Source of the DNA: Plectosphaerella cucumerina
Lineage: Eukaryota; Ascomycota; Sordariomycetes; Glomerellales; Plectosphaerellaceae
Direction: 5' to 3'
Length of the DNA stretch: 64,000 bases
Assembly: GCA_020746995.1 (NCBI GenBank)
Contig: JAGPXD010000003.1
Span: 1,488,001 to 1,552,000 of the forward strand
Shown here: piece by piece, positions 45,102-55,107 of the stretch
How the letters are laid out: every line of letters begins with the position of its first letter
Numbering within the stretch: the first letter of the stretch is position 1
The notes under the pieces: model-generated
Seen by the model: only the letters and a program-made list of their open reading frames with translations
What the model was told of the DNA's origin: nothing
The model's database searches: none
Made by a program: the position numbers and the translations under genes

Positions 45102-46151
45102 GAGGATGGGCTTTGAGTCTTGGAGAGCATCCGTTACAAAACATGTAGTACAAGTCCAAGTGCATATTGCCTAGGTAGCTCTGGCAAGAAAGTACCTGTC
45201 TATCCTTCTCCTCCCATTAATGATAATGAAGGGCCCAGCTGTAGAGCCCGGACGTCTGGATAGGGAGCCCGGAAAGGAGCTAAAGCTGCTGAACTGAAAT
45301 GCTACACTATAGCCACGGCCAAGTCTATCTAGATCAATTGTCCATCTAGATCAATTGTCCATCTAGATCAACTGTCCATTTAGACCAACTGTCCATCTAG
45401 ATCAACTATGCATTGAGATCAACTACTCGGTCACAGTCTATCTAGATTAATCGCTCGGTCACGGTCCATCTTCGCCCCTGATTGACGCGGTCATTTGTAG
45501 TACAGTAGTTAACTAACTACATCCGAGTCTTTTCATTTCAGCAGTCTTAAGGCTGTCGCGACAGCGGTTTCCAGGGGACCTGCCTTTTCTGGGCTCTACA
45601 GCCAGGCCCATAATAAATCAAGTCAACCGCGCCTCGCCTCGAAAACTCAGGCAGTCCAGCTCCCTAGGGGCAGCCATCGGACCCTCCAGGCCCGTAAAGA
45701 CAGGGATCACATACGAAGACAGGGAGCATCGAGTCAGTTTTCGGGGGGTGCCAGACCACTGAACACGGCCATCGCCACTGTCTGCCAGCCTTCCTAACAG
45801 CATGCCGGACCAGTCTTCGTTCTAGAAGACGTAGTTCGGCAACGTCGACTCTATTTTCGTCCCATATGTGGTCCCCCGGGCCTGCCCTGCTGGGGATCTC
45901 GGCCATCCCCGGCCGGCTCCACGCTGCACAGCGCTCGTGTTCGTTGCAAACTGCGCAAACATGGCATAGTATGGCTCCGCATTGACTTGACCCGTGGATC
46001 TCATTTCGGTTCTTCGCTCCCTCGTGTAACCCGACGAACCGCAAGGCGAAAGTGGGCTTGCAGTGAAGGATCTTTAAAAACGGCTCGATGCCGCCATGAG
46101 ACGGCACAATCGAAGGCCAAGCAGCTCATCAGCTTCGGTCAATCTTTCACA
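45102..46151. other. Intergenic region of about 1 kb with a 17-bp tandem repeat
   Basis: It separates the GH30 gene from the protease gene. It contains the repeat at 45324-45470. The remainder has no recognised feature. Confidence 0.55.
45324..45470. repeat. Imperfect 17-bp tandem repeat (CTAGATCAATTGTCCAT)
   Basis: About six consecutive units, with the first three nearly identical and later ones increasingly diverged. The end changes into a second interleaved motif, CTCGGTCACAGTC / CTCGGTCACGGTC. Each unit contains CTAGATC, so XbaI/BglII-like palindromic cores recur. It lies 220-370 bp downstream of the GH30 stop. Confidence 0.85.
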
Positions 46152-48160
46152 ATGCGTCTCGTCACCGCCCTCGGCGCATCTCTTTCCCTGCTCTCGGCAG
46201 CAGAAGGCCTAGTTATCGCCCGCAATGACCAGCCGGTCTGCCGCCAGGACAAACCCTACGAGGTGTACTACAACGTCGACGCCAAGACACATAGCGACAA
46301 GTCCAGGACGCTCACCCAGCAAGGCTACCGCCCCGTGTCGCTCAGCTTGAGCGGCCCCTCGGACTCTACTGCCTATGCGGCCGTCTGGGCCCAGCAGAAC
46401 GGCACCGCCTTCCAGACCATCTTCGACGTCGACCAGAAGACCTACGATGCCTGGGTTGACGAATGGCGCGGCAAGGGCTATGTCTCGACACATGTCGCAG
46501 CCACGGGAGCCGCTGGCTCAGCCGTTTTTGCCGGTGTGATGGAGCAGTTTGATGCCGGACGCTGGTTCCAAGAGTGCGGCCTTGCAGCGCCCTGGGATAT
46601 GCTCAACACCACCGCTGGCGTGCCGATTCTCAGCAAGGGCTTCCAGATGTACGGCGAAAAGGGTGCGAGGCAGTATTGTCTCCTGTACCACGAAAACTTT
46701 GACAACCAGCTGCAGACTGTGTTCGAGGCCAGCGACAGCTGGGTTCCCGACTACGAGAGAACGGTCCGGGCAGAGACGGCCAAGCGATTCTGGCGCTCCG
46801 AGAATCTTTGGGTGTCTGATGATGGCATTCTCGTGCCCACTTTCGCCAACACGGCTGTCGGTACCTGGGCCGCCCTTGACGGCATCACTGAAGATGAGCT
46901 CGCCGCCGAGATCACATCCCACAAGGCAGATGGCCGCGTGCCCATTAGCCTCCAGGCCGCTGGCTCCGGCAAGGATGCCAAGTACAGCGTCATCTTTGCT
47001 CAAACGCACATCCCACGCCCTCGCAAGTGGACCACGACCGGTACCATCTCCGGCTTCGTCGACAACGCAGAGGCAGAGGCCGAGCTCGACGAAATCTTCC
47101 GCACATGGATGAAGAAGAATGGCGTCCGCCAGGCACAGTTCGCCATGGCCATCAACGGAACCGAAATCAGCTCCAGGGGCTACACCTGGGCCGAGTCGGA
47201 CCGCGCCATCGTGCAACCCGACGACCGCTTTCTCCTCGCCAGCGTCAGCAAGATGTTCAGCTATGCGTCCATCAGCCGTCTCCTCGACGAGGGCAAGCTC
47301 AACCTGACCACAGCCGTGTATCCTTTCCTCGGATATGAGCACTCGGACCCTCGCGGCGCCAACATCACCGTCAAAAACCTCCTCGAGCATACGGGCGGCG
47401 ACGACCGCGAGAAGCGCGGAGACATCGCCTTTATGTTCCGCGACGTGGCGTATGACATGCCCACCAACGGCTCCGTGCCCGCAACCCTACGCGACGTCAT
47501 CGAGTACATGATCAAGCGACCTCTCGACTTCACGCCGGAGGAGTTTGCGTACCCTGCGTACTCCAACTATGGCACGATGGTCATGAGCTACCTGGTCGAG
47601 AATATCACGGGCGTCCCGTACATGGACTACCTGCGCGACGAGATTCTCGACGGCCTCGACGTCAGACTTTATGAGACAGCCGGCGAGGCGCATGTGAACG
47701 ACAACATTGTCGCAGAGAGTAAGCTCACTGGTCTCAACCCGGTCGACCCCAAGAGCTCCGATAACGTCCCGGCCGTGTACGGAGGTGATGGATCGATCAA
47801 GGAAGAGACGGCCGGCGCCTTCTCTCTCGCTGCGAGCGCCAGCAGCATTGCCAGGTTCATTGGCAAGCATTGTGAGTCCACTTACATGCACTGGATGATC
47901 ACGAGTTTCATACTGACATCTTCTGTCCAGCTGTCTCGAGCATTGGCCCCCGGACACACTATGGCACCCGTGCCGGCACGGTGGAGGGCGCGAGGACCTT
48001 CGCGTACAGCAACCAGGTGGACTGGGCCGTCCACGTCAACACAAGGGACTTTGCAGGAGCTCCGGAAGAGGAGTGGAATGACCTGGTCAACTACAAGGTG
48101 TCGTCGATCTTTTACAACCACGCTTTGGTCAACGAATACTGCGCTTGGAATTGCAATTAG
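46152..48160 (+). CDS. Polyglycine-hydrolase-like serine protease (beta-lactamase fold)
   Basis: Two exons, 46152-47871 and 47931-48160, with a 59-nt intron; 649 residues. A signal peptide (1-18) is followed by an N-terminal region of about 310 residues made of repeated units (GYRPVSLSLSGPSDSTAYAA, FQTIFDVDQKTYDAW, GYVSTHVAATG, VFAGVMEQ and again later). Such repeats precede the catalytic part in fungal polyglycine hydrolases. The S12/beta-lactamase-type domain has SVSK with the catalytic serine at S364 and lysine at K367, YSN at Y470-N472, and an HYG triad near the C-terminus. The characterised fungal members cleave the polyglycine linker of plant class IV chitinases. Homology suggests the same target but does not prove it. 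The start at 46152 (CACAATGCGT) gives a clean signal peptide; in-frame codons continue upstream. N-glycosylation sites are frequent. Confidence 0.88.
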
Positions 48161-48905
48161 AGTCAAGGGGGAATAGGTACATTGGTGTGGTTTTTTTTGG
48201 AGCATAGCGAGCGAGGTCGTCCAGAATGTAATATTTGTTCAAGCACATCGCCTTTGGCCCTTGTTGGCGGGGGATACCTGTGCTCTTTGTACAAGGAACG
48301 AGCGTACAAAGACCGAGTCTTCAGTACACCACTCTTTGTCTCGCGACTCGAAGTCGCTGTGGCGCAGATGGGCTCGAGTGAAATCATTTCAGACAGGCGT
48401 CCTTTGTTGACTTCGGATGGCAGTAATTCCCCCGCCCGCGACCTCGGGGGCAAACATCGCCTATCCTCGAGGGCCTGTTCCATCTTGTGCATGGTGGTAT
48501 CTGTGGCCCGAGCTGTCTCTTTGACAATAACTCGACTCGAGGACAAACATGCAGGCCCTTTGTTCGACTCGCTGCTGCGACGAGTACTTGGATTGTCGTC
48601 CTTTGGGCCCTCGCACAGCTGTACTTCTCATGCATGCCACTGACCCAAGGCCAGCCAGTGATTCGAACCCGACAGGTCGCTGTTCAGGACAGACAGACTC
48701 TTGACAGGATGTCTTCTGCTGTACTGATCCCAACATGACGACGACTGACGAGATAAATGTTCCTCGACATCCGCCATCTGCACGATCGATGCATCATCAA
48801 CAGCAACAGCATCAGCAACAATAACAACACGATCACTTCACCTCATCACCTAAGCCCTATCAACTGTCCCACCCATCAAATTCTCACCATCACCCAATCA
48901 CCACC
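48161..48905. other. Intergenic region with the leader of the next gene
   Basis: The last 150 bases are rich in CA/CAA/ATC repeats typical of a fungal 5' untranslated leader. No gene is seen. Confidence 0.5.
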
Positions 48906-50234
48906 ATGTCCTGGCTACCCGGACATCCCGTCGGCTGCCAATGCGCCTTCTGTCTCAAGATGACAGCATCCTCGCAGCAGCCCACACACTTCCCTCTCTC
49001 CTCCGCAGCGACATGTGGCACCATGAAGTATGGAGAAGAGACCACCCCTGACGGCAGGGTCAAGAGGACGATAGAGATGCCCATCCCGTCAACTCCGATC
49101 TTTTACAACCACTGCGCAAGCCCGATGGACTACGGCGTCGGCGGCCTCTGGGGAGCCTCCCAGCCCCAGGGCTTCGTCTCCTCGCTTCCCGCCTCTCCTC
49201 GCTCCACCTGCTCCTCAATTCCCGACTTTGACATGCCGGCCAACCTCGATCTCAACAACGTTGACCTTTCCGACTGCGACTTCTCCGACTGCAACCGGTC
49301 CGTGACCTCCAACTTCTCGGGCGACAACGAGCCCGTTTTTGCGTTCACGGAAGAGGAGTTGAAGAAGTTTACCTCCAACTCAGCCAACAACGTCTCCCAC
49401 GCGGACATGATGACTCCCGGCGACTCGGCCGCTTCCTTGGCTTCGTCCCTTGCTGGAGACAACGAGCCCGTCTTCGCGTTCACGGAGGAGGAGCTCAAGA
49501 GGTTCACCTCCTTCTCAGCCAACAGTGCCTCTCGTGCGGATATCATGACTCCCGACGACTCGGCCGCTTCCGCGGCCTCGTCCGTTTCTGGAGACAGCGC
49601 GACCGTCTTCGCGTTCACGGAAGAGGATCTGAAGCGATTTGCCTCGTATTCCAACGACAACAACAACTCTGGCTCAGGCTTGATGACTCCCGGCAGCTCG
49701 ACTGCCTCTGTGGAGAGCTCCACGCCTGTTAACGAGGACGGCTTCTTCGGCGAGAACTTGAAGACGCCGACCATGGCCGACTTTCCTCCTCATCTGACCC
49801 CGCAGTTCTTCACTCCGAGCACGTCTGACTATGTCATGGACGTCGACCAGGATCATGAAGATGCGATGGTACCCCCTCGGACGCCCATCACCGCACTGCC
49901 TCTGGGAGATGCCAGCACGCCCATGCTCAGGGTCCCTCGTTTCGCAGGGGCTTCCCGACTGTCCCCGGGCTGCCTGGACTTCCTCAAGCCGGAGAACCAG
50001 TCGACTGATCTCTCGGGCTTTTCTGTTGACACGCCTGAGGAGTCCAGCCCGGCCACACCGCGCGGTCCCTGCTCCTCACCTGCATCTGTGGCCTCGAACG
50101 ATGAGGAAAGGGAAGAGGTGGGGCCTGAGATCGCCGTGTACAGCACCGGCCTGCTTGAAACTTTGCACGACATTCAAATGGAGCTGGATGAGGAAGAGGA
50201 GTGGGGTACGCCGAGCGCAGGCGCTGAGGCATAG
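48906..50234 (+). CDS. Acidic Ser/Pro-rich protein with three 45-residue repeats, function unknown
   Basis: A single exon encoding 442 residues; the ATG is in CACCATGTC. It has no signal peptide and no transmembrane helix. Near the N-terminus is a small cysteine cluster, GCQCAFC. From residue 140 there are three tandem copies of a 45-residue unit (135 bp, starting at 49323, 49458 and 49593) with the core VFAFTEEELKRF-S and a MTPGDSAAS segment. The rest is low complexity, rich in S, T, P, D and E, with several TP/SP sites that could be phosphorylated (MMTPGD, KTPTMADFPP, TPITALP, STPMLRVP). The C-terminus ends in an acidic helix, LLETLHDIQMELDEEEEWG. The acidic, aromatic-containing repeats resemble activation-type or docking motifs, but this is speculation. 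I do not recognise the family. Confidence 0.85.
   Translation: MSWLPGHPVGCQCAFCLKMTASSQQPTHFPLSSAATCGTMKYGEETTPDGRVKRTIEMPIPSTPIFYNHCASPMDYGVGGLWGASQPQGFVSSLPASPRSTCSSIPDFDMPANLDLNNVDLSDCDFSDCNRSVTSNFSGDNEPVFAFTEEELKKFTSNSANNVSHADMMTPGDSAASLASSLAGDNEPVFAFTEEELKRFTSFSANSASRADIMTPDDSAASAASSVSGDSATVFAFTEEDLKRFASYSNDNNNSGSGLMTPGSSTASVESSTPVNEDGFFGENLKTPTMADFPPHLTPQFFTPSTSDYVMDVDQDHEDAMVPPRTPITALPLGDASTPMLRVPRFAGASRLSPGCLDFLKPENQSTDLSGFSVDTPEESSPATPRGPCSSPASVASNDEEREEVGPEIAVYSTGLLETLHDIQMELDEEEEWGTPSAGAEA
49323..49730 (+). repeat. Three 135-bp coding tandem repeats
   Basis: Copies begin at 49323, 49458 and 49593 at exactly 135-bp spacing. Copies 1 and 2 share DNEPVFAFTEEELK and most of the remaining unit; copy 3 is more diverged (SATVFAFTEEDLKRF). 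Confidence 0.9.
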
Positions 50235-50272
50235 ATAACTGGGGTTCGCCAAGCGCGGGCGCCGCGACATAG
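50202..50272 (+). repeat. 33-bp diverged duplication across the stop codon
   Basis: The last 33 bases of the gene, 50202-50234 (WGTPSAGAEA and stop), are repeated at 50240-50272, where one frame reads WGSPSAGAAT and stop. I count about 27 of 33 identical bases. The second copy is out of frame with the gene. Confidence 0.85.
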
Positions 50273-51290
50273 AGTACTAGACATATCTTAGAATAATTTC
50301 AGCGGCATATTGTTTTCGTGAGAACGGGTTCGTCAATTGATAGTGATGAGCCGTGATGTGTGGAATGTAAAGGCGCTGTCTGCAGCTGGCCGCCCCCAAT
50401 TGCCGACCGGATCGAGTTGAGGAACCGTTGTTTTCGGCTTCCAGCGGATCACGGCGTGTCTTCCGCCCACGTGGGACAATGCGTGGATCCATGGTTGCGG
50501 GAAGATCAAGCGGCCGCGGAATGTGTCTCGGGTCACTTGTCGAAGTTCAAGGTGAGAGAGCTGGAACAGGGGTCTCCTCAGCGTCTCCAACCGGAACATC
50601 TCCTCGAAGCGGCGACCCAAGACCACCACCTCAGATCACGGCATCAATCGGGAGATGCACACCACCTGCACACCGCTCGCTTAAGCTCGGTCCAGATGCC
50701 GCGATCCGCCGGTGGCTCCGAGGGGCCAACAAAAAGGGCGAAAGCAGGATCAGCGCAGGAGCGAAAACAAGCCCTGGTCTGGACGGGTCGAAAATGGTCG
50801 GGCCCAGGGACGAAGACAGAAGCTCCGAAAACAAGTTCAGCTGGGGCCGGCGCTTTTGCCTTCGCTTCGGCGCCAGGTCACGATGCTTTCCCCCCGGCTC
50901 GTCCTTGGTCGGCATCAGTGTTTGTGCAAGGGGCGCCGGACGCTCACTGACGTAACTCGACACGACAGGGCGGATGGCCGCAGAATTAGCTTCCCCGCGT
51001 TAGGGGGGACTTGGCCGCTGGACGCAATTTTCCCAGCGTCCTGATGTACCCGCTACCAGGGGGGAGGGGCTCCACCAGTTGACCTTGTGGGATGTTGTCC
51101 GTCGTTGTTTTCTGGAGCCCGGTGCCGCCATTCTTTCTCCCGTCGACTCCTGACTTTCTCTCCTCCAACATTCCTCGCCCTCTTCTCTCCTCTTCCCTCC
51201 CCCTCACCTCACCGCCAATGGGCTATCCGTGCCTCCTGCCGCACCCGACATAACCTCTCCTCCGTCACCGACCACCTCTCCTCCTCCATC
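50273..51290. promoter_or_regulatory. Intergenic region of about 1 kb
   Basis: It contains the promoter and pyrimidine-rich leader (about 51110-51290) of the amino-acid transporter. Nothing else is seen. Confidence 0.5.
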
Positions 51291-53081
51291 ATGTCCGACT
51301 CGGGTACTCCCCTCTCCGCGGGCGAGCAGAGCCGCCGGGCCGCCGCCATCTCCGACTTCCTTCCCCAAGGCTACGGCACGGGCTTCGATGGCATCATCGC
51401 CCGCGGCAGCACCCCCGACCTTGTGCAGAACACGGCCGCCGACGATGAAGAGCCGACGGAGGAGTCGTCGCTGCTTCTGCACGGCGGCGACATCCACCGC
51501 GAGATTTTCAAGATTAACGCCCGCGAGAGAGCTCCCAGTATTCGTCGCGCCCAGACGTTTTCATACCCAGATCGCGCAGCCGGCGGGGATGACGATGACG
51601 AGTCCATCATTGCTCGCGACGGCATGCTACGGCCTCAGGGTTTTCGCCGCCAATTCGTCATCCAGAAGCACGGCGGCCTCTCCGGGCGAGACGTGCCCAT
51701 CGCCAGGGACTTCATCGAGTTCCTCGACCTCTACGGCGCCTTTGCAGGCGAGGACCTGGCAGATTCCGACGACGAAGCCATCGACGACTCCGAGTACGAC
51801 GGCGACCAGGAAGAACAAGACCAAGATGATTCGGAGCGCCAGCGCGAGCGCCGCCCCCTCCTCCATTCCAGGCGCAAGTCCTCCCGCGTCCTCCGCAAGA
51901 CCGTCGGCGATGCCGGCAACACAAAGACCTTCTTCACCTTAATCAAGGCCTTCGTCGGCACGGGAATCATGTTCCTGCCCAAGGCCTTCAAGAACGGCGG
52001 CATCCTCTTCTCGTCGCTGACGCTCGTCTCCATCGCCTTCATCTCCATGGTCGCCTTCCACCTGCTCCTCGAGTGTCGCGCCCGCTACGGCGGCGGATAC
52101 GGCGAGATTGGTCGGGAGATTGCCGGCCCACGCATGCGCACCCTCATTCTCGGCTCTATCACGATTTCCCAGCTCGGTTTCGTCTGCACTGGTCTCGTGT
52201 TTGTTGCAGACAACTGGTTCTCCTTCCTCAAGGCCGTCACCGGCGGCGCCAGCCCTCTGAGCTCGACCGCCCTTATTGCCATCCAGGCCATCATCCTCGT
52301 GCCATTGACCCTGATCCGCAACATCTCCAAGCTCGGCCCTGCCGCTCTGCTGGCCGATGTCTTCATCGTCATTGGTGTCGGCTACATCTGGTATTACGAC
52401 GTCTCGGTGCTGTCTGAGCAAGGCATTCACCCAAGTGTGCGCCTCTTCAACCCGGCTGCCTACACCCTGACTATTGGCGCGTCCATCTTCACATTTGAGG
52501 GCATCGGTCTCATCATCCCCATCCAGGCTTCGATGAAACAGCCCCAGCACTTTGAGAAGCTGCTCGGCCTCGTCATGCTTATCATCACCTGCATCTTCAC
52601 CAGCGTCGGCGCCTTATGTTACGCCACCTTTGGCAGCGACACCAAGATCGAGGTCATCGACAACTTCCCGCAGACGTCACGATTCGTCAATGCCGTCCAA
52701 TTCCTCTACGCGCTGGCCGTCCTTGTCGGAAACCCAGTGCAGCTGTTCCCCGCCCAGCGCATCCTCGAGGGCAAGATCTTCGGTCACCGATCCGGCAAGA
52801 AGGACCTCCTCACCAAGTGGAAGAAGAACATGTTCCGCACCCTGCTGGTGGCAGTCTGCATCGCCGTGTCCATCGGCGGCTCGGCCAACCTCGACCGCTT
52901 CGTCGCCCTCATCGGCTCCTTCGCCTGCGTCCCCCTCGTCTACATCTACCCGCCCTACCTGCACCTCCGCGGTATCGCAACGACGCGGCGGGAAAAGGCG
53001 TTGGACCTGGGCCTCATCGTGCTGGGGACATTTGGCATGATCTTCTCGACGGCCGTGACCCTGGCGCAGAGCTTCCTGTAA
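51291..53081 (+). CDS. Vacuolar amino-acid transporter, Avt3/Avt4 type (AAAP family)
   Basis: A single exon encoding 596 residues. The first about 205 residues are hydrophilic and acidic, with serine clusters, an ESSLLLHGG di-leucine-like sorting motif and a polyacidic patch (EYDGDQEEQDQDDSE). The AAAP domain follows: TFFTLIKAFVGTGIMFLPKA in helix 1, QLGFVCTGLVFVADNW, LGPAALLADVFIVIGVGYIW, SIFTFEGIGLIIPIQ and VGNPVQLFPAQRILEG. About eleven helices are expected. Yeast Avt3 and Avt4 export neutral and basic amino acids from the vacuole, and the long acidic N-terminus is a feature shared with them. The frame is open further upstream, but that part is the pyrimidine-rich leader, and the ATG at 51291 has a CATCATGTC context. 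Confidence 0.93.
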   Translation: MSDSGTPLSAGEQSRRAAAISDFLPQGYGTGFDGIIARGSTPDLVQNTAADDEEPTEESSLLLHGGDIHREIFKINARERAPSIRRAQTFSYPDRAAGGDDDDESIIARDGMLRPQGFRRQFVIQKHGGLSGRDVPIARDFIEFLDLYGAFAGEDLADSDDEAIDDSEYDGDQEEQDQDDSERQRERRPLLHSRRKSSRVLRKTVGDAGNTKTFFTLIKAFVGTGIMFLPKAFKNGGILFSSLTLVSIAFISMVAFHLLLECRARYGGGYGEIGREIAGPRMRTLILGSITISQLGFVCTGLVFVADNWFSFLKAVTGGASPLSSTALIAIQAIILVPLTLIRNISKLGPAALLADVFIVIGVGYIWYYDVSVLSEQGIHPSVRLFNPAAYTLTIGASIFTFEGIGLIIPIQASMKQPQHFEKLLGLVMLIITCIFTSVGALCYATFGSDTKIEVIDNFPQTSRFVNAVQFLYALAVLVGNPVQLFPAQRILEGKIFGHRSGKKDLLTKWKKNMFRTLLVAVCIAVSIGGSANLDRFVALIGSFACVPLVYIYPPYLHLRGIATTRREKALDLGLIVLGTFGMIFSTAVTLAQSFL

Positions 53082-53352
53082 GGAAATGGTTTTGAACATT
53101 TGCACATGGTGAGATCTGGCGCTATGCTCTTTCTGGATGGGAACGGTGCATGGACTGGACCATAAAATACGGGATCTTCGTACATGGAGTTGCTTATCTG
53201 GGCTGGCATGTCATTTCAAGTTTTGCTTCCTCATCGCACACCGTGACTTCTAGCGAGGTGAACTAACAGTCGACACTCGGAAAGCAAAGACACCTGATCA
53301 ATTGGTCTTCAAAATGCTGGCCACTCATTACTATACACCAGAAAAACACCTC

Positions 53353-55107
53353 TTACAGCCGGCTCGTTGCCTCGTTTGGGCCCAGCAACTCCTCGGCAAT
53401 GCCCCGACCGGCAGCCCTGCCGGAGAAGATGCAGCCGCCGAGGAAGGTTCCCTCAAGCGAGCTGTACCCGTGAACACCACCGCCACCGAACCCAGCAACT
53501 TCACCGGCGGCGTAGAGACCCGGGAACTTCTCCAGACCATCGCCGCGCATGACATTCCCGCTGAGATCCGTTTCAATACCACCAAGCGTCTTGCGCGTGA
53601 GCAAGTTCATCCTCACAGCAATGAGCGGTCCATGAGCCGGGTCAAGCAGCTTATGCGGCGGCGCAATACGCGCCCGCTTGTCAGGCCAGTACTGCCGTCC
53701 ATTGGCGATGAACATGGCCTGCCCATCCTTGGAGTAGGGGTTATCGAACTGGCCGTCTCGCGTCTCAACCGTCTCACGAATGGCGGCCGGGTCGAGGATG
53801 GGTCCGCCGCGCTCGCGGGCGAGGACGTTCATGCCCTCGACGAGCTCCTCGAGGGTCGGGCGGACGACGAAATCGGCGCCGTGCTTCTGGAAGTTTTGCA
53901 CGGGAATGGTGCCCTTCTTCCCCAGGACGCGCTGGGTGAGGAACTGCCAGTACGACTTGTTGGAGAGGTCGGGGTTCTGCTCGGAGCCGGAGAGGGCGAA
54001 CTCGCGCGCGATGATGGATTGGTCGAGGATGAACCAGGAATAGTCGTAGCCCGTGGCGCAGATGTGCTTGAGCGTCGCGTTTGTATCGGCGCCCGGGTAG
54101 AGGAAGCTCGGGAGGCGCTTTCCCGTGGCGTCGAGCCAGAGGGATGAAGGGGCGGGGAGGACGCGGATGCCGTGGGATGGCCAGATGGGGTTCCAGTTCT
54201 GAAGACCCTCGGTGTAGTGCCACATGCGGTCGCGGTTGATGATGCGGGCGCCGCTGGACTCGGCGATGCCGATCATGCGACCGTCGACGTGGGCGGGGAC
54301 GCCGACGACGAAGTTCTCGGGCACCTTGGGGCCGAGGCGGTCGATAGGCCAGGCGGCTTTGACGGCTTCAACGTTGCCTCCGATGCCGCCCGAGGTGACG
54401 ATGACGCCGGAGCCGCGGATCTCAAACGTGTCGACCTCGACGCGGGACGACTTTACGCCGCGCGGGGAGTCGTCTTCCTCGAGGACTCTGCCACGGACGC
54501 CGACGGCGCGGCCTGTTTCCGGGTCGGTGATGATCTCGTCGACGACGTGGCGGAAGCGGAACTCGACGAGGCCCTTCTTCTCCGCCGCCAGGACCGGCTC
54601 GCGGAAGACGCGGACGACCTCTGGTCCCGCGCCCCAAGAAATATGAAATCGCGGCACCGAGTTCCCATGACCCTCGGCATCACCGCTCCCCCTCTCCGCC
54701 CAGCCGACATTAAACAAAAACCCGAGCCCGCGGGCCTTGACATATCGCTCCATCCCATCGGGGGACTTGTCCGCCGCAAAGTCGACAAACGCCTCCGCCC
54801 AGCGACGCGGCCAGCGGTCCTCGCCGGTATGTTCGCGATCAAACGCCGCAGAGCCGAGCCAGTCACGCAGCGCGAGGGCTTTGGAGTCCTTGATGCCCAT
54901 GCGGCGCTGCTCGGCCGAGTCGACGACGAACAAGCCGCCGAGGGACCAGAAGGCCTGGCCGCCGAGGTTGGCGCGGTTTTCCTGGTCGAGGATGATGACG
55001 GGGACGCGGCGCTGGGAGGCGAGCTCGAAGGCGGCGACGAGGCCGGCGAGGCCGGCGCCGACGACGATGACGGGGTCGAGGGTCTTTCGAGGGGATTTCC
55101 TGGGCAT
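53353..55107 (-). CDS. FAD-binding dehydrogenase (ketosteroid dehydrogenase/fumarate reductase flavoprotein-like)
   Basis: A single exon encoding 584 residues from ATG 55107. A basic leader (MPRKSPRKTLDP) precedes the dinucleotide-binding motif VIVVGAGLAGLVAAFELA with the glutamate-like acidic end at ILDQE. FWSLGG, HISWGAGPEVVRVFREP and GSGVIVTSGGIGGN are typical of the flavoprotein group with fumarate-reductase fold. The C-terminal FAD-binding portion has GLYAAGEVAGFGGGGVHGYSSLEGTFLGGCIFSGRAAGR. Members annotated as FAD-binding dehydrogenase oxidise or reduce steroid-like or cyclic carbonyl compounds; the actual substrate is unknown. An upstream in-frame start at 55170 exists but encodes a proline/histidine-rich extension that looks like leader sequence. 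The gene is unusually GC-rich at third positions, which produces long antisense frames. Confidence 0.9.
   Translation of the reverse strand: MPRKSPRKTLDPVIVVGAGLAGLVAAFELASQRRVPVIILDQENRANLGGQAFWSLGGLFVVDSAEQRRMGIKDSKALALRDWLGSAAFDREHTGEDRWPRRWAEAFVDFAADKSPDGMERYVKARGLGFLFNVGWAERGSGDAEGHGNSVPRFHISWGAGPEVVRVFREPVLAAEKKGLVEFRFRHVVDEIITDPETGRAVGVRGRVLEEDDSPRGVKSSRVEVDTFEIRGSGVIVTSGGIGGNVEAVKAAWPIDRLGPKVPENFVVGVPAHVDGRMIGIAESSGARIINRDRMWHYTEGLQNWNPIWPSHGIRVLPAPSSLWLDATGKRLPSFLYPGADTNATLKHICATGYDYSWFILDQSIIAREFALSGSEQNPDLSNKSYWQFLTQRVLGKKGTIPVQNFQKHGADFVVRPTLEELVEGMNVLARERGGPILDPAAIRETVETRDGQFDNPYSKDGQAMFIANGRQYWPDKRARIAPPHKLLDPAHGPLIAVRMNLLTRKTLGGIETDLSGNVMRGDGLEKFPGLYAAGEVAGFGGGGVHGYSSLEGTFLGGCIFSGRAAGRGIAEELLGPNEATSRL

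Noticed and set aside
46500..47390. Antisense frame of 290 codons opposite the protease
   Set aside because: Shadow of the coding strand; the sense strand has the catalytic motifs and signal peptide.
48655..48735. Possible serine-type tRNA (ATTCGAACCCGACAGG)
   Set aside because: The T-loop-like sequence stands alone; stems do not pair.
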